Of a stretch of DNA of 64,000 bases, positions 1 to 8,659 are shown piece by piece. The notes under the pieces were generated by a model. It worked only from the letters and a program-made list of their open reading frames with translations. It had not been told where the DNA came from and did not search any database. This DNA comes from Paenibacillus jilunlii (GTDB taxonomy: Bacteria; Bacillota; Bacilli; Paenibacillales; Paenibacillaceae). A program made the translations under genes and the position numbers. Within the stretch, counting starts at the first letter, position 1; the number at the start of each line of letters is the position of its first letter. The stretch covers positions 1 through 64,000 of the forward strand of contig NZ_FNGM01000022.1 of the NCBI RefSeq assembly GCF_900102965.1, given 5' to 3'.

Positions 1-12
1 CGGGTTTGCCCC

Positions 13-38
13 GAAACAACGGCAAAAATACCGTTGTT
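13..38 (+). repeat. Single hairpin copy of the 51-bp repeat family
   Basis: AACAACGGCA at 15-24 and TACCGTTGTT at 29-38 pair around an AAAA loop, with one C:A mismatch. The flanks (GAA before, TTGAAG after) match the array at 60988-61217. The window starts here, so further copies may lie upstream. Confidence 0.75.
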
Positions 39-83
39 GAAGCGCCGCCGGCGGGTTTGTGCTTGTGGTTTCCTTTCTGCACT

Positions 84-1181
84 TTAGCGTGGCGCGACTT
101 CGGAATAGCCTTCCAGCAGCTCCCGGACCGCTTCAGCAACTGCCGCGCCGTCCTCTGCCTCCAGCCATTCCTGGGGAATCACAGAATAGCTTCCGGAGCT
201 GCCCGTCAGATAGCTGTATATGATCTGGGCTTCATCCAGCTTATGGCGGCTGATTACACCCGGATCTCCGTGCGGAGGCATGCTGAAGCTGTTCTTGATG
301 GCGGACTGTATGACCCCGCACAGCTGCTCTGCGCTCATCTGCCCGGCATCCAGCCTGGCACGGTCCAGAATCTCGCTGCCCCGGATCAGGATCAGCTTGA
401 ACATCTGCTCCTGCATCGGCTCCAGCACCACGATATTTTTGTTCTGCTCGGTGAAGCCGATCACCTTCTCCTTCTGCAGCAGGGAGCGGACAGCTGTGCA
501 ATAATCGCGGTATTTGGCGGCGGTTTCGAACTCGAAATTCTCTGCTGCCAGATTCATCCGCTGCTGCAGCTCGTCCAGAATACGGAGATCATTCCCGTTC
601 AGCAGCCCGGCCACGCTGTGCATTATCTGTTCGTACCGCTCCAGCGCCTCTCCGCCCCCGCACATACCGAGGCATAGACCAAGGGAGTGATTGAGACAAA
701 GCGCGTTCCTGGCATGGGGTGTGCTGCAAAGGATTCTCTGGCTTTCCTTAATTCCCTGCACCGCCCGTTCAACCGTGCTTCTGCTGGTATAAGGGCCGAA
801 ATACAGGCTGTCCCCATACTCCGCGGAATCATAGGTCACCGCCAACTGCCGGTAGGCGGTATCTGTGCGGATAACTATATAGCTGTAGGCGAGCGGGTTT
901 TTCATTTTTTTATTATACATGGGCTTGATTTCTTTAATCAGCTGGCACTCCAGCATGAAGGCTTCAAACTCCGTATCGGTCAGCTTATAATCGAGGTCCC
1001 GGATGTTTCTGACCAGCTGCTTCACTTTAGGGGAATGGCCCTTGGCATTGTAAAAGTAGGACTGGACCCGTTTCTTCAGCTGCTTGGCCTTGCCGACATA
1101 GATAATATGGCCCAGACTGTCCTTCATCAGGTAGACCCCGGGAGATAAAGGAAGGCCCGCCACCTTCTCCGCCAAATTCAT
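84..1181 (-). CDS. UvrC-like GIY-YIG nuclease family protein with UVR motif
   Basis: A 365-residue protein matching the N-terminal half of the excision nuclease UvrC. Residues about 8-90 are a GIY-YIG nuclease domain (PGVYLM, then IIYVGKAKQLKKRV). After a Cys-containing linker (CLNHSLGLCLGMC) there is a UVR helix pair around residues 205-240 (FETAAKYRDY), the segment that contacts UvrB in true UvrC. The RNase-H-like second nuclease domain and helix-hairpin-helix repeats of UvrC (usually about 590 residues) are absent, so it resembles Cho-type single-incision enzymes except that it keeps UVR. The ATG at 1181 is preferred over an upstream TTG at 1196 because GGAAGTGA lies 5-6 bases before it. 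A role in an alternative 3' incision is inferred only. Confidence 0.85.
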   Translation of the reverse strand: MNLAEKVAGLPLSPGVYLMKDSLGHIIYVGKAKQLKKRVQSYFYNAKGHSPKVKQLVRNIRDLDYKLTDTEFEAFMLECQLIKEIKPMYNKKMKNPLAYSYIVIRTDTAYRQLAVTYDSAEYGDSLYFGPYTSRSTVERAVQGIKESQRILCSTPHARNALCLNHSLGLCLGMCGGGEALERYEQIMHSVAGLLNGNDLRILDELQQRMNLAAENFEFETAAKYRDYCTAVRSLLQKEKVIGFTEQNKNIVVLEPMQEQMFKLILIRGSEILDRARLDAGQMSAEQLCGVIQSAIKNSFSMPPHGDPGVISRHKLDEAQIIYSYLTGSSGSYSVIPQEWLEAEDGAAVAEAVRELLEGYSEVAPR

Positions 1182-1267
1182 GAGGTTCACTTCCAAGTCA
1201 TAGATTCTTGTATTTTTTAGTATAAACGATCAACGGAGATTCGTCCTGCCCGTGTGACATAACCCAC

Positions 1268-1338
1268 AAAGCCCCCCGCAAAAACCCTCTATCATGAAAT
1301 ACAGGATAAGATAGAGCGATACGAAGCTGGGGGGCTTT
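1268..1338 (+). promoter_or_regulatory. Nested inverted repeat covering the merR ribosome binding site
   Basis: Outer arms AAAGCCCCCC (1268-1277) and GGGGGGCTTT (1329-1338) are perfectly complementary. The right arm contains the G-rich ribosome binding site just before the ATG at 1341. Inner arms CTCTATC (1287-1293) and GATAGAG (1310-1316) nest inside. The structure could sequester the RBS in mRNA, or the inner dyad could be the MerR autoregulatory operator. Confidence 0.55.
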
Positions 1339-1340
1339 AT

Positions 1341-2162
1341 ATGAAATATTCTATCGGAGAATTTGCCTCGATCCTGGGTGTGACGGCGGATACCCTGCGG
1401 CTGTATGAGAAGCATGATATTGTGCGCCCGATGAAGGATCAACACAATAATTACCGTTATTTCAGCGATTTGGACGCGAGGAATTTGCTGTCGAGCCGGT
1501 GGTACCGGAGTATGCAGATTCCGCTGCAGGATGTAGCGGGGCTGATCAACGATGCGCCTGCGGAGCAGGTCATCCAGTCCATTGCCGACGCACGGCAGCA
1601 GCTGGAGGAGGAGATTAGGCGCAGCGTGATGCTGCTGGACAAAATCAATGAGATCCACGCGGAGCTTGGACGGATCGGGGAAGCCTTTTATACCTGCCGG
1701 ATCAGGGAGGTGCCGGGCATGTACCGCATCCAGCAGACAGACAAGAATCAATTGCTGCAAAAGGAGTGCCTGAAACAAACGGTCCAGGCTTGGATGGAGC
1801 TGCTTCCCTTTACCTTCTATTCCTTCAGAATCGAAAATTCGGAGAATATCCCGGGAGCTGCGGAGCTGGAATACAGCTGGGGGCTGGCCTTGCTGGAGGA
1901 GGATCAGCGGAAGCTGGAGGTCGGCGTGAATGAGAGTATGGAGTATATCGGCCCGTCCACCTGCATTACCGCAGTCATTGCCAGCTCCTATGAGGAGGAT
2001 CTTGGCCGGGAGTCCTTTCAATTCATGCTGGATTATGCCGAGGCAGAGGGCCTCGCCATCACCGGAGATATCCGCGGCAAGATTCTATTCACCGAACGGA
2101 TGAGCAAGGGCAACCAAACCTATCTGGAGATCGACATCCCATTTGAGAATAATTTCACATAA
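1341..2162 (+). CDS. MerR family transcriptional regulator with GyrI-like effector domain
   Basis: A 273-residue activator-type regulator. Residues 1-70 form a MerR winged helix (YSIGEFASILGVTADTLRLYEKHDIV, then the NNYRYFSDLDA wing), followed by a dimerisation helix near 75-115. The C-terminal half has the layout of a GyrI-like or SOUL-like small-molecule binding domain, as in BmrR-type drug sensors. The gene ends 6 bases before the -35 box of a promoter with a 19-bp spacer carrying a perfect 9+9 dyad (2172-2192), the classic MerR architecture. It therefore most likely activates the flavoprotein gene downstream. The inducing ligand cannot be read from the sequence. Confidence 0.9.
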   Translation: MKYSIGEFASILGVTADTLRLYEKHDIVRPMKDQHNNYRYFSDLDARNLLSSRWYRSMQIPLQDVAGLINDAPAEQVIQSIADARQQLEEEIRRSVMLLDKINEIHAELGRIGEAFYTCRIREVPGMYRIQQTDKNQLLQKECLKQTVQAWMELLPFTFYSFRIENSENIPGAAELEYSWGLALLEEDQRKLEVGVNESMEYIGPSTCITAVIASSYEEDLGRESFQFMLDYAEAEGLAITGDIRGKILFTERMSKGNQTYLEIDIPFENNFT

Positions 2163-2168
2163 CATTCA

Positions 2169-2199
2169 TTGACCTTGGTGCCGCACCAAGGTTTACACT
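2169..2199 (+). promoter_or_regulatory. MerR-type promoter and operator with a 19-bp spacer
   Basis: The -35 box TTGACC (2169-2174) and -10 box TACACT (2194-2199) are separated by 19 bp instead of 17. A perfect dyad, ACCTTGGTG-CCG-CACCAAGGT (2172-2192), fills the spacer. This is the arrangement MerR-family activators untwist. It lies between the MerR gene and the reductase at 2268. Confidence 0.85.
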
Positions 2200-2267
2200 C
2201 TGTGCGTAGTCCGGTGGTCCTTCCAGAGAGACAGGGGCCGCCTACCAAACACACAGGGGGAGAACCA

Positions 2268-4259
2268 ATGCGCAAGCAAGCACAGAGCAAAATATTCATG
2301 TTATCCGTGTGCCTCATCATGCTGCTGTCGCTGATCAGCGGCTGCAGCGGCAATAATACTGCTGAACCGGCAGCCTCCGGGCAGCCGTCGGCGTCGCCCG
2401 AGGCGACTCAGCAGGCGGGGGATGACAACGAGGTGCCGGCTTCTTTTAAAGCAGGAACCTATAAGGCGGAGGCCGATGGAAAAGACGGAAAAATTCAGGT
2501 GGAGGTTACCCTGGATGCCCAATCCACAATCACCGGCATCAAGGTGCTCAACCAGAAAGAGACGGCCGGAATCGGCGTTGAAGCGATCAACAAGATCAAG
2601 GATGAGATCATCTCAGGCCAGACGCTTGCGATTGATGCGGTCAGCGGGGCCTCCGAATCCAGCGCGGCCATTCTGACTGCTGTTGAGGATGCACTAAAGC
2701 AGGCGGGCGGCAACGTAGAAGCATTCAAGTCCCGGAAGGTAGCCAAAGCCGGTGAAGGCAAAACCGAGCAGCTGTCGGCGGATGTTGTCGTTGTAGGCGC
2801 AGGGGCATCCGGTGTTTCAGCAGCCGTATCGGCGGCGGACAAAGGGGCCAAGGTTATTATTATTGAGAAAACAGCCACCATTGGCGGAGCAAGCAACCTG
2901 TCCTGGGCGGGCAAGTTCTACAATTCCTCGGCTGCGGTCAGCAGCGGGCTTAAAGTGAGTGTAGAAAAGGAAATCTCCGACTGGATTGTGAACAACCACT
3001 GGAGAGTGGATGCGGCGGCGATCCGCCAGTATGTAACGAAGTCGGGGGAAACCTATGACTGGCTGAACAAAAAAGGCTACAAAACCACCTTCATCAACTT
3101 TGCCGGAGAACAGCTGCACATGCTTCCGGCCTACGAAACGCGCCAACCCACACTGCGGGCGATGCTGGCTGCTTCGGTAGAGAAGGGCGGCGGACAGGTA
3201 ATCACCGAAACGACTGCCAAAAAGCTGATTACGGGCGCAAACGGTGAGGTGACTGGTGTAGTTGCCGAGAAAGCAGACGGCACGACGCTTGAAATTACCG
3301 GAAAAAGCATTATTATGGCAACCGGCGGCTATGCAGGCAACAAAGAAATGGTCAAAGAGGCATTTGGCTTTGAAGGTGTTAACGGGGGGCTCGGCCAGAA
3401 TATCGGCGAAGGGCTGAAAATGGCCTGGGATGCCGGAGCCAAGGTTCCTGATAACTTCGGCGGGCAGATGCTGCATCAGACCCTGGCCAGAGCCACGGAG
3501 AAGCTGAAGGCTGAATACACGCCGTTCGAAGCCAGCTATCCGCTGATGCTTTCCTACCTGCCTACCCTGATGAATGTCGGTCCTTCAGGAGCGAGATTCA
3601 GAGACGAGGCGGCGACGCTCACCTCCGTAGCAGCTGCCAATACCAGTGCTTTTAACGGAGCGTATCATCTGGTCATTATTTCGCAGGCGCAGATCGATGC
3701 TCTGAAGGCTAAAGGAATGAACGGTGTCAAAGCGCCTTCCCTGCCGGGAATGCCGCCGGAATTCTACGCCACATTTGCCGGTCAGTTCAAGCTGGATACG
3801 CCGTGGAAGGATGCGGACAAGGTATTCGAATCCATGGTTGCCAACGGCGATGGCTACAAAGGCAGCACCATTGAAGAGCTGGCCCAGAATGCCGGTCTGG
3901 ACACAGAAGTGTTTGCACATGATTTCAACCAATACCAGGAAGCAACGAAGACCGGGGTAGATACCGAGTTTGGCAAAGCTAAGGAATACCTGGTTCCTAT
4001 GGGACAGGGCGGTCCATACTACGCGATCATCGCCGAAGTCAACAATCTGGGATCGGTGGGGGGATTGCTGGTCAATACCCAGTTCCAGGTGCTGAACGGC
4101 AAACGTGTGCCGGTCAAGGGCCTGTATGCGGTGGGCCTCGAATCCGAAGGCGTATTGTTCAATGATACCTATGTCGGCAACGGCGTGGGCCTAGGCTACT
4201 CCTTCACCTCGGGCCGTCTGGGCGGGGAAGATGCTGCAGCAGGGGCTTTGGCAAAATAA
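2268..4259 (+). CDS. Exported FMN/FAD-dependent reductase lipoprotein, flavocytochrome c / fumarate reductase-like
   Basis: A 663-residue protein. The N-terminus is a lipoprotein signal (hydrophobic stretch, lipobox LISGC), so it is probably anchored outside the membrane. Residues about 55-145 are an FMN-binding domain with the DAVSGASESS motif that ApbE-type flavin transferases modify covalently. Residues about 165-655 are an FAD-binding-2 oxidoreductase (VVVVGAGASGVSAAV, and a GG-FND-YVGNG-LGYS C-terminal signature). This matches the extracellular FMN/FAD reductase family (fumarate, urocanate, methacrylate reductases). The substrate is not evident. The ATG at 2268 follows GGGGGAGAA; the frame extends upstream to 2169 but only over the promoter. 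Likely activated by the adjacent MerR. Confidence 0.88.
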   Translation: MRKQAQSKIFMLSVCLIMLLSLISGCSGNNTAEPAASGQPSASPEATQQAGDDNEVPASFKAGTYKAEADGKDGKIQVEVTLDAQSTITGIKVLNQKETAGIGVEAINKIKDEIISGQTLAIDAVSGASESSAAILTAVEDALKQAGGNVEAFKSRKVAKAGEGKTEQLSADVVVVGAGASGVSAAVSAADKGAKVIIIEKTATIGGASNLSWAGKFYNSSAAVSSGLKVSVEKEISDWIVNNHWRVDAAAIRQYVTKSGETYDWLNKKGYKTTFINFAGEQLHMLPAYETRQPTLRAMLAASVEKGGGQVITETTAKKLITGANGEVTGVVAEKADGTTLEITGKSIIMATGGYAGNKEMVKEAFGFEGVNGGLGQNIGEGLKMAWDAGAKVPDNFGGQMLHQTLARATEKLKAEYTPFEASYPLMLSYLPTLMNVGPSGARFRDEAATLTSVAAANTSAFNGAYHLVIISQAQIDALKAKGMNGVKAPSLPGMPPEFYATFAGQFKLDTPWKDADKVFESMVANGDGYKGSTIEELAQNAGLDTEVFAHDFNQYQEATKTGVDTEFGKAKEYLVPMGQGGPYYAIIAEVNNLGSVGGLLVNTQFQVLNGKRVPVKGLYAVGLESEGVLFNDTYVGNGVGLGYSFTSGRLGGEDAAAGALAK

Positions 4260-4276
4260 ACATTAACCGTACTTTT

Positions 4277-4305
4277 AAGGGGAGCCTCCGGCTTCCCTTT
4301 TTTTT
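4277..4305 (+). terminator. Intrinsic terminator of the reductase gene
   Basis: AAGGGGAGCC pairs with GGCTTCCCTT (one G:T pair), with a 3-base loop and a run of T. Confidence 0.85.
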
Positions 4306-4455
4306 GGTGCGGAAACGGGAGCTTCCATATTTAAAAGACCTCACAGCCGTATGGCCTGCCCATGCCAGTCTGCATCGCCGAAGCTTAAGAAATCGTTCTG
4401 TTCCGGCCGATATTAAGGATAACTTGCATTTAAGTGAAGAGAGGAGGGATGCTGT

Positions 4456-5163
4456 GTGTATATTCCGATTACAGGGATCAGCGGGGTTTCTTTGACCCGG
4501 CCGCCGCAGCAGCCAGAGAACCATTCGTCCAACCCGGCCTCTGCGCTCAGTTTTAACGAAACCTTGGCCGCGGTCAACGCGGCGACACTGGATCAGGCGG
4601 AGCGGCTAAAGCGGAAATATGGGGTTAGAGTGCGGATTCAGACCGTGTCCAAGGGTGGAAAAGAATTGGAGCATTCCGGGCTGAGCGGCGGCGAACGGGA
4701 AATTATCATTGCGCCCAACATTCTGCAGCAGATGGCCAAGGACCCAGCCATGCGCAATAAAGTGTATGGAGCCCTTGACCCATACGTTACTCAAGAACAG
4801 ACAAGCCACAATCCATTGCAGCTGCTGAGTGGCGGGAGGGGCCTAAGCCACAGCCTGATTGTGCATCAGGACGGTTCAGTTACCCTATGGTCTGCCGCAG
4901 CCTCTCCGAAGGATACAGAGACAGGCAAGCACTCGGATGTGGAGAACCGGAATGAACAAGCAGAGGAAACAGGGGCGGCTGCTGAGAGACGGCATGCCTG
5001 GGAGGCAGCCCTCCCTATTTTATCTAGAAATCTCCTTTCGGCTACGGAAACTTCTCTTCAAGGTGGAGACTCTGCAGCGAACCTGGTAGACGGAGTAGCT
5101 GCTCATGACAGGCTGCACCAGATTCAACTGATGCGGGCCAGAAGATCTAACAAATTGCTGTAA
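4456..5163 (+). CDS. Conserved hypothetical protein, DUF6033-like
   Basis: 235 residues, no signal peptide, no membrane segment. The middle contains KYGVRVRIQTVSKGG, then IIIAPNILQQMAKDP. That arrangement recalls a small Bacillota family of unknown function (DUF6033-like, recognised from memory), whose members often have an -APxILxxMAxDP- block. The C-terminus is low-complexity and Glu/Ala-rich. The GTG at 4456 is chosen because GAGGAGGG ends about 7 bases upstream. It is followed after 81 bases by a permease gene. The function is unknown. Confidence 0.7.
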   Translation: MYIPITGISGVSLTRPPQQPENHSSNPASALSFNETLAAVNAATLDQAERLKRKYGVRVRIQTVSKGGKELEHSGLSGGEREIIIAPNILQQMAKDPAMRNKVYGALDPYVTQEQTSHNPLQLLSGGRGLSHSLIVHQDGSVTLWSAAASPKDTETGKHSDVENRNEQAEETGAAAERRHAWEAALPILSRNLLSATETSLQGGDSAANLVDGVAAHDRLHQIQLMRARRSNKLL

Positions 5164-5244
5164 AATGCATAGATGAACAACCGCCTATTCTCCCGCATAC
5201 CCTATAGGACCAACCTGCAGGGTGAAGAGAGGGCGTGTTCAATA

Positions 5245-6666
5245 ATGGGCATTCAGCTTACTGCGATACACTGGGTTTATATGGCCTTTATTGTGTTCAT
5301 TATGGTGCTTATGATCCGGCGGCGCGATACGACGATGATCTGTGTGGCCGGGATTTTTGCCTTGGGGTTGCTTGCTGCTGAGACGCTCAGCGGTTCGGTG
5401 TCAGGGATTTTCAACTCTTTTGTTTATGCGACCAAGGAACTGCTGGGAACGATTATGATCATATCCATTATTGTGGCTATGAGCCGGATTCTAATGATTA
5501 CAGGTATTAACGAGACGATGGTTGCCCCGCTTACCCGGTTCATACGTACACCGGCCATGGCATACTGGGGCATTGGATTGATAATGATGGTCACCTCCTT
5601 TTTCTTCTGGCCTTCGCCTGCCGTTGCGCTGGTGGGTGCAGTTCTGCTGCCGGTAGCTCTCCGGGTAGGACTGCCAGCACTTGGGGCGGCAGTAGCGATG
5701 AACCTGTTCGGCCATGGAATCGCCTTGTCGGGAGATTATATTATCCAGGGGGCTCCGAAGCTCACGGCAGATGCCGCAGGCCTTCCGGTGGCCAGCGTGA
5801 TGGAAGCAAGCATCCCGCTGGTTATTGTAATGGGGCTTGTGACTACAATCGCTGCATTCTGGATGATGCGCCGCGACCAGCAGAACGGCACCTGGAGAGA
5901 CGGGCTGGTTGCCGTCCAAGGCAGCACAGGCAAGCTAAGGGGACCGGAAACCGAAGGGCGGGAAGAAGCGCCTGTTCTATTGGCTGCCCGTCTCCGCCAA
6001 GGGCTTGCTATTGCCATACCTCTGCTTTTTCTGCTTGATGTGGCAGCGATGTTCGCGCTGAATCTGCAAGGCAGAGACGCTACGGCACTGGTTGGTGGCA
6101 CCGCCGTGCTCATTCTGATCTCGGTCACGCTGCTTGCCCACCGTAACCAGGGGCTGGAAAAGGTCACCTCCTACCTTATTGAAGGTTTTGTCTTCGGCTT
6201 CAAGGTCTTCGGGCCAGTCATCCCCATCGCCGCCTTCTTCTACCTCGGCGACTCGGCGTTCACCGAGCTCTTCGGCAAGGTGCTGCCGGACGGCTCGCAT
6301 GGCATCGTGAACGACCTTGGCGTGGCCCTGGCGGATCACGTGCCGCTTAACGGGGCCGTGGGAGCCGTGACGATGACGGCGATCGGCGCGATCACCGGCC
6401 TCGACGGCTCCGGCTTCTCTGGCATCTCGCTGGCCGGCTCGATTGCCCAGCTGTTCGCCGCCGCCATTCACTCCGGCGCGGCGACATTGACCGCCCTGGG
6501 ACAGGTGGCCGCCATCTGGGTCGGCGGCGGCACCCTGATTCCGTGGGCGCTCATTCCGGCGGCTGCCATCTGCGGCGTCAGCCCGTTTGAGCTGGCCCGG
6601 CGCAACCTGAAGCCGGTCCTGCTTGGGCTTGTGGCGACTACGATCGTCGCCATGTTCCTGGTGTAG
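5245..6666 (+). CDS. Multi-pass membrane permease, ion-transporter-like
   Basis: A 473-residue, very hydrophobic protein with roughly 11-12 predicted membrane segments, a cytoplasmic loop of charged residues near 215-250, and conserved-looking elements such as SFFFWPSPAVALVGAVLLP and NLFGHGIALSGDYIIQGAPK. The two halves look like the pseudo-symmetric repeats of ion-transporter superfamily carriers (CitM/NhaC/GntP-like). No specific family is recognised and the substrate is unknown. The ATG at 5245 is preferred because the in-frame ATG at 5173 has no ribosome binding site; GAGAGGG lies about 12 bases before 5245. The last 400 bases become distinctly GC-rich, continuing into the intergenic region. 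Confidence 0.7.
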   Translation: MGIQLTAIHWVYMAFIVFIMVLMIRRRDTTMICVAGIFALGLLAAETLSGSVSGIFNSFVYATKELLGTIMIISIIVAMSRILMITGINETMVAPLTRFIRTPAMAYWGIGLIMMVTSFFFWPSPAVALVGAVLLPVALRVGLPALGAAVAMNLFGHGIALSGDYIIQGAPKLTADAAGLPVASVMEASIPLVIVMGLVTTIAAFWMMRRDQQNGTWRDGLVAVQGSTGKLRGPETEGREEAPVLLAARLRQGLAIAIPLLFLLDVAAMFALNLQGRDATALVGGTAVLILISVTLLAHRNQGLEKVTSYLIEGFVFGFKVFGPVIPIAAFFYLGDSAFTELFGKVLPDGSHGIVNDLGVALADHVPLNGAVGAVTMTAIGAITGLDGSGFSGISLAGSIAQLFAAAIHSGAATLTALGQVAAIWVGGGTLIPWALIPAAAICGVSPFELARRNLKPVLLGLVATTIVAMFLV

Positions 6667-6890
6667 GCGGCGTAGAAGCCGCCGCCTGGCCTGGCCCTAC
6701 AGGCCCTGCTCCGTGGGCCCACCCCGCTACGAAGGGGCACCCCGCCTGGCCCACCCGGGCCCGCCTGCCCTGGCAGGCCAGAGGAGCCTGCAGCAACGGC
6801 CACATGCCGTTGAATGGGCCGCCCGTCCCCGCCTCGCCTGGTCTGGTCTGCCCCGCTCTGCCTTGCCCTAGCCCGGCCCTGCATAAGATA
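6667..6890 (+). other. Very GC-rich intergenic segment
   Basis: Starting right after the permease stop, about 220 bases are dominated by GGCC/CCTGG/CCCGCC-type runs, far above the window average. It begins with a GGCGGC/GCCGCC hairpin without a T-run. No convincing ribosome binding site or start codon is seen in it. Confidence 0.6.
6794..6812 (+). repeat. Isolated hairpin joining features of both 51-bp repeat families
   Basis: CAACGGC (6794-6800) pairs with GCCGTTG (6806-6812). The stem is that of the 60988 array, but the following AATGGGCCGCC is the spacer of the 19995 array. Confidence 0.5.
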
Positions 6891-6951
6891 TGCTCCCGCT
6901 ATCCATCCTAAAGAGGATTGGACAGTAACCCTGAAGGGAGCGGTTAACAAG

Positions 6952-7233
6952 ATGAAGCATTATGAATCCAGTCTGCGGACCAACAGTACCGTGGATCAGG
7001 CCCAGGATGCGGTGACCCGGCTGCACAACTCCGTATCTCAGGCGCTTAGCCACCCGAACGATCAGACTCTTACGCAGGCGGAGAACAGTCTGCAGCACGC
7101 GGAGGAGGCAGTCAGCCATGCTCCGGAGGGCTCGGTCGGGGGCCGTGGTGTGGATCTCACCGAAGACAGGCTGGCCGAGGAGAAACAGCGGCTGGGCCTC
7201 GCAGAATCAGCAAATAGCAACACTGAGCAATAG
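6952..7233 (+). CDS. Small acidic helical protein of unknown function
   Basis: 93 residues starting MKHYESSLRT, rich in Gln, Glu, Ala, Asn and Ser. It is likely helical (VDQAQDAVTRLHNSVSQAL, LTQAENSLQHAEEAV) and has a Gly-rich break at 67-72. No signal peptide or membrane segment. GAAGGGAG lies about 12 bases before the ATG. It ends just before a strong terminator, which supports a real transcription unit. No family recognised. Confidence 0.6.
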   Translation: MKHYESSLRTNSTVDQAQDAVTRLHNSVSQALSHPNDQTLTQAENSLQHAEEAVSHAPEGSVGGRGVDLTEDRLAEEKQRLGLAESANSNTEQ

Positions 7234-7248
7234 AAAATCGAAGTTCCG

Positions 7249-7280
7249 GCATTTCCGGTTTGATCCGGAAATGCTTTTTT
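7249..7280 (+). terminator. Intrinsic terminator
   Basis: GCATTTCCGG pairs perfectly with CCGGAAATGC, followed by TTTTTT. Confidence 0.9.
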
Positions 7281-7320
7281 AAATATATAGAGTTATATGC
7301 TCTCCAGGCGGCGGGCAAGC

Positions 7321-7560
7321 GCTAGTTGGAAAAAGGGATCTTATTTTACCCCAAAATCAATAATTGTGAGGTTTAGGTGGAAAAAGGAAACTTAATGGGG
7401 CCACACTCCCTCATTGGGGGTGAAATGAGCTGAGTTAGTGTACCTTTTTCCACTTAATCTAAGAAGAACCGGCTGCTCAAGAGAATTAGCTGCCCTTATT
7501 CCACTTAGGTCTGCGGAGTACAAGGTGCTCAGCCTAATTTACTGACCTTTTCCACTTGAT
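7321..7560 (+). repeat. Dispersed GGAAAAAGG element, copy A
   Basis: Left arms TTGGAAAAAGGGA (7326) and GGTGGAAAAAGGAA (7377) face right arms CCTTTTTCCACTT (7443-7455), CCCTTATTCCACTT (7493) and ACCTTTTCCACTT (7545). It lies about 40 bases after a terminator. The rest of the gap up to 7716 holds only AT-rich DNA and the AAGGGGG ribosome binding site of the next gene. Confidence 0.75.
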
Positions 7561-7716
7561 CCCATCAGGGCTTGCCGCCGGCACTAAGCAATAAGGTCTG
7601 AAGGATTTTTCCCCAATCATTCAAACACCCCCAAACGGGTTATAAAATTAACAGAACCGATAACCTGCAATAAACGTACTATCTAAACAAACAAGTATCT
7701 TTAAGGGGGCTTAAAT

Positions 7717-8553
7717 ATGACGGAAACTGCCGGGGCCTTCTCCCGTCTGGAGACTGCGGAGGAGCTGAATGCTGCGCTTGCCGAAATCACGAAGTGGGAA
7801 AAAGAACAGAACAAGCTGATGATCTGGGACCATCTCACCCGTCTGCCATTCAAGGTGCTCGACAAGCTTACACCGAAATTTATTCATGAGAAGCTGGGCA
7901 AGCTGCTGGACGAGCTGGGGAGCTATATCCAGAATGGAGGCAACTATCTGGTGGCCGGACGCAAGGTTGGGTCGCTCATGCAGACCGCAAGCCGCGCGGC
8001 TGGAGGAAGCGGGGAGGGCCCTTTTCCCCTGTCCGTAATGGATAAGGCTGCAGAGCAGCTAACGCAGAGCAGCAGGAATGTTGCCACCGCGCAGGGAGCG
8101 ACAACGGGGTTCGGCGGGGTGTTCACGCTGGCGGCGGATATCCCTGCGGTTCTGGGCTTGTCTCTGAAAGTCATTCAGGAGATTGGCCTCTGCTATGGCT
8201 ACAATCCTGCGGATAAAGCGGAGCGGATCTTTACCGTCAAGGTCATGCAGTTCGCTTCTTCGGATATTGTCGGCAAGCGGACTATTCTGAAGGAGCTCAA
8301 CCTGCAGGCCGGGGGGACCGGGGATATTACGCCAGGAACGAATGAGGCTGTCTCCAAGATTCAGGGCTGGAAGGAGGTCATCACGGTGTACCGCGACAAT
8401 TGGGGCTGGAAAAAGATGCTGCAGGCCATCCCGGTAGCGGGGATGTTCTTCGGTGCCTACACCAACCGCAAGGCGCTGGAGGATGTCGCCGAGGCGGCCC
8501 GGATGCTCTACCGCAAAAGACGGATTATCGCCAGAATAGCGGAAATGAAATGA
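7717..8553 (+). CDS. EcsC family protein
   Basis: 278 residues matching the EcsC family: LTRLPFKVLDKLTPKFIHEKL near residue 45, a Gly/Ala-rich amphipathic segment GATTGFGGVFTLAADIPAVLGLSLKVIQEIGLCYGY near 128-165, and a C-terminal NRKALEDVAEAARMLYRKR. EcsC was named from the B. subtilis ecs operon, but this copy stands alone between two terminators with no EcsA or EcsB partner. The family is thought to be peripheral to the membrane; its biochemical role is not established. AAGGGGG lies about 8 bases before the ATG. Confidence 0.85.
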   Translation: MTETAGAFSRLETAEELNAALAEITKWEKEQNKLMIWDHLTRLPFKVLDKLTPKFIHEKLGKLLDELGSYIQNGGNYLVAGRKVGSLMQTASRAAGGSGEGPFPLSVMDKAAEQLTQSSRNVATAQGATTGFGGVFTLAADIPAVLGLSLKVIQEIGLCYGYNPADKAERIFTVKVMQFASSDIVGKRTILKELNLQAGGTGDITPGTNEAVSKIQGWKEVITVYRDNWGWKKMLQAIPVAGMFFGAYTNRKALEDVAEAARMLYRKRRIIARIAEMK

Positions 8554-8555
8554 AG

Positions 8556-8604
8556 AAAAAAGGCAATAATACACTCTATAAGAGAGCTGCATTATTGCCT
8601 TTTT
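8556..8604 (+). terminator. Intrinsic terminator of the EcsC gene
   Basis: AAAAAGGCAATAAT pairs with ATTATTGCCTTTTT. The T-run and A-run allow function on both strands. Confidence 0.85.
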
Positions 8605-8659
8605 CAAAATGCAAGGATTTTTCACGCCACAAACCATCCTTATCTTTCTCGCTGAAACC

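Noticed and set aside
5977..6471. Minus strand open frame inside the permease (164 codons)
   Set aside because: A GC-skew shadow of the permease gene. Its product is low-complexity Glu/Gly/Arg with no family features.
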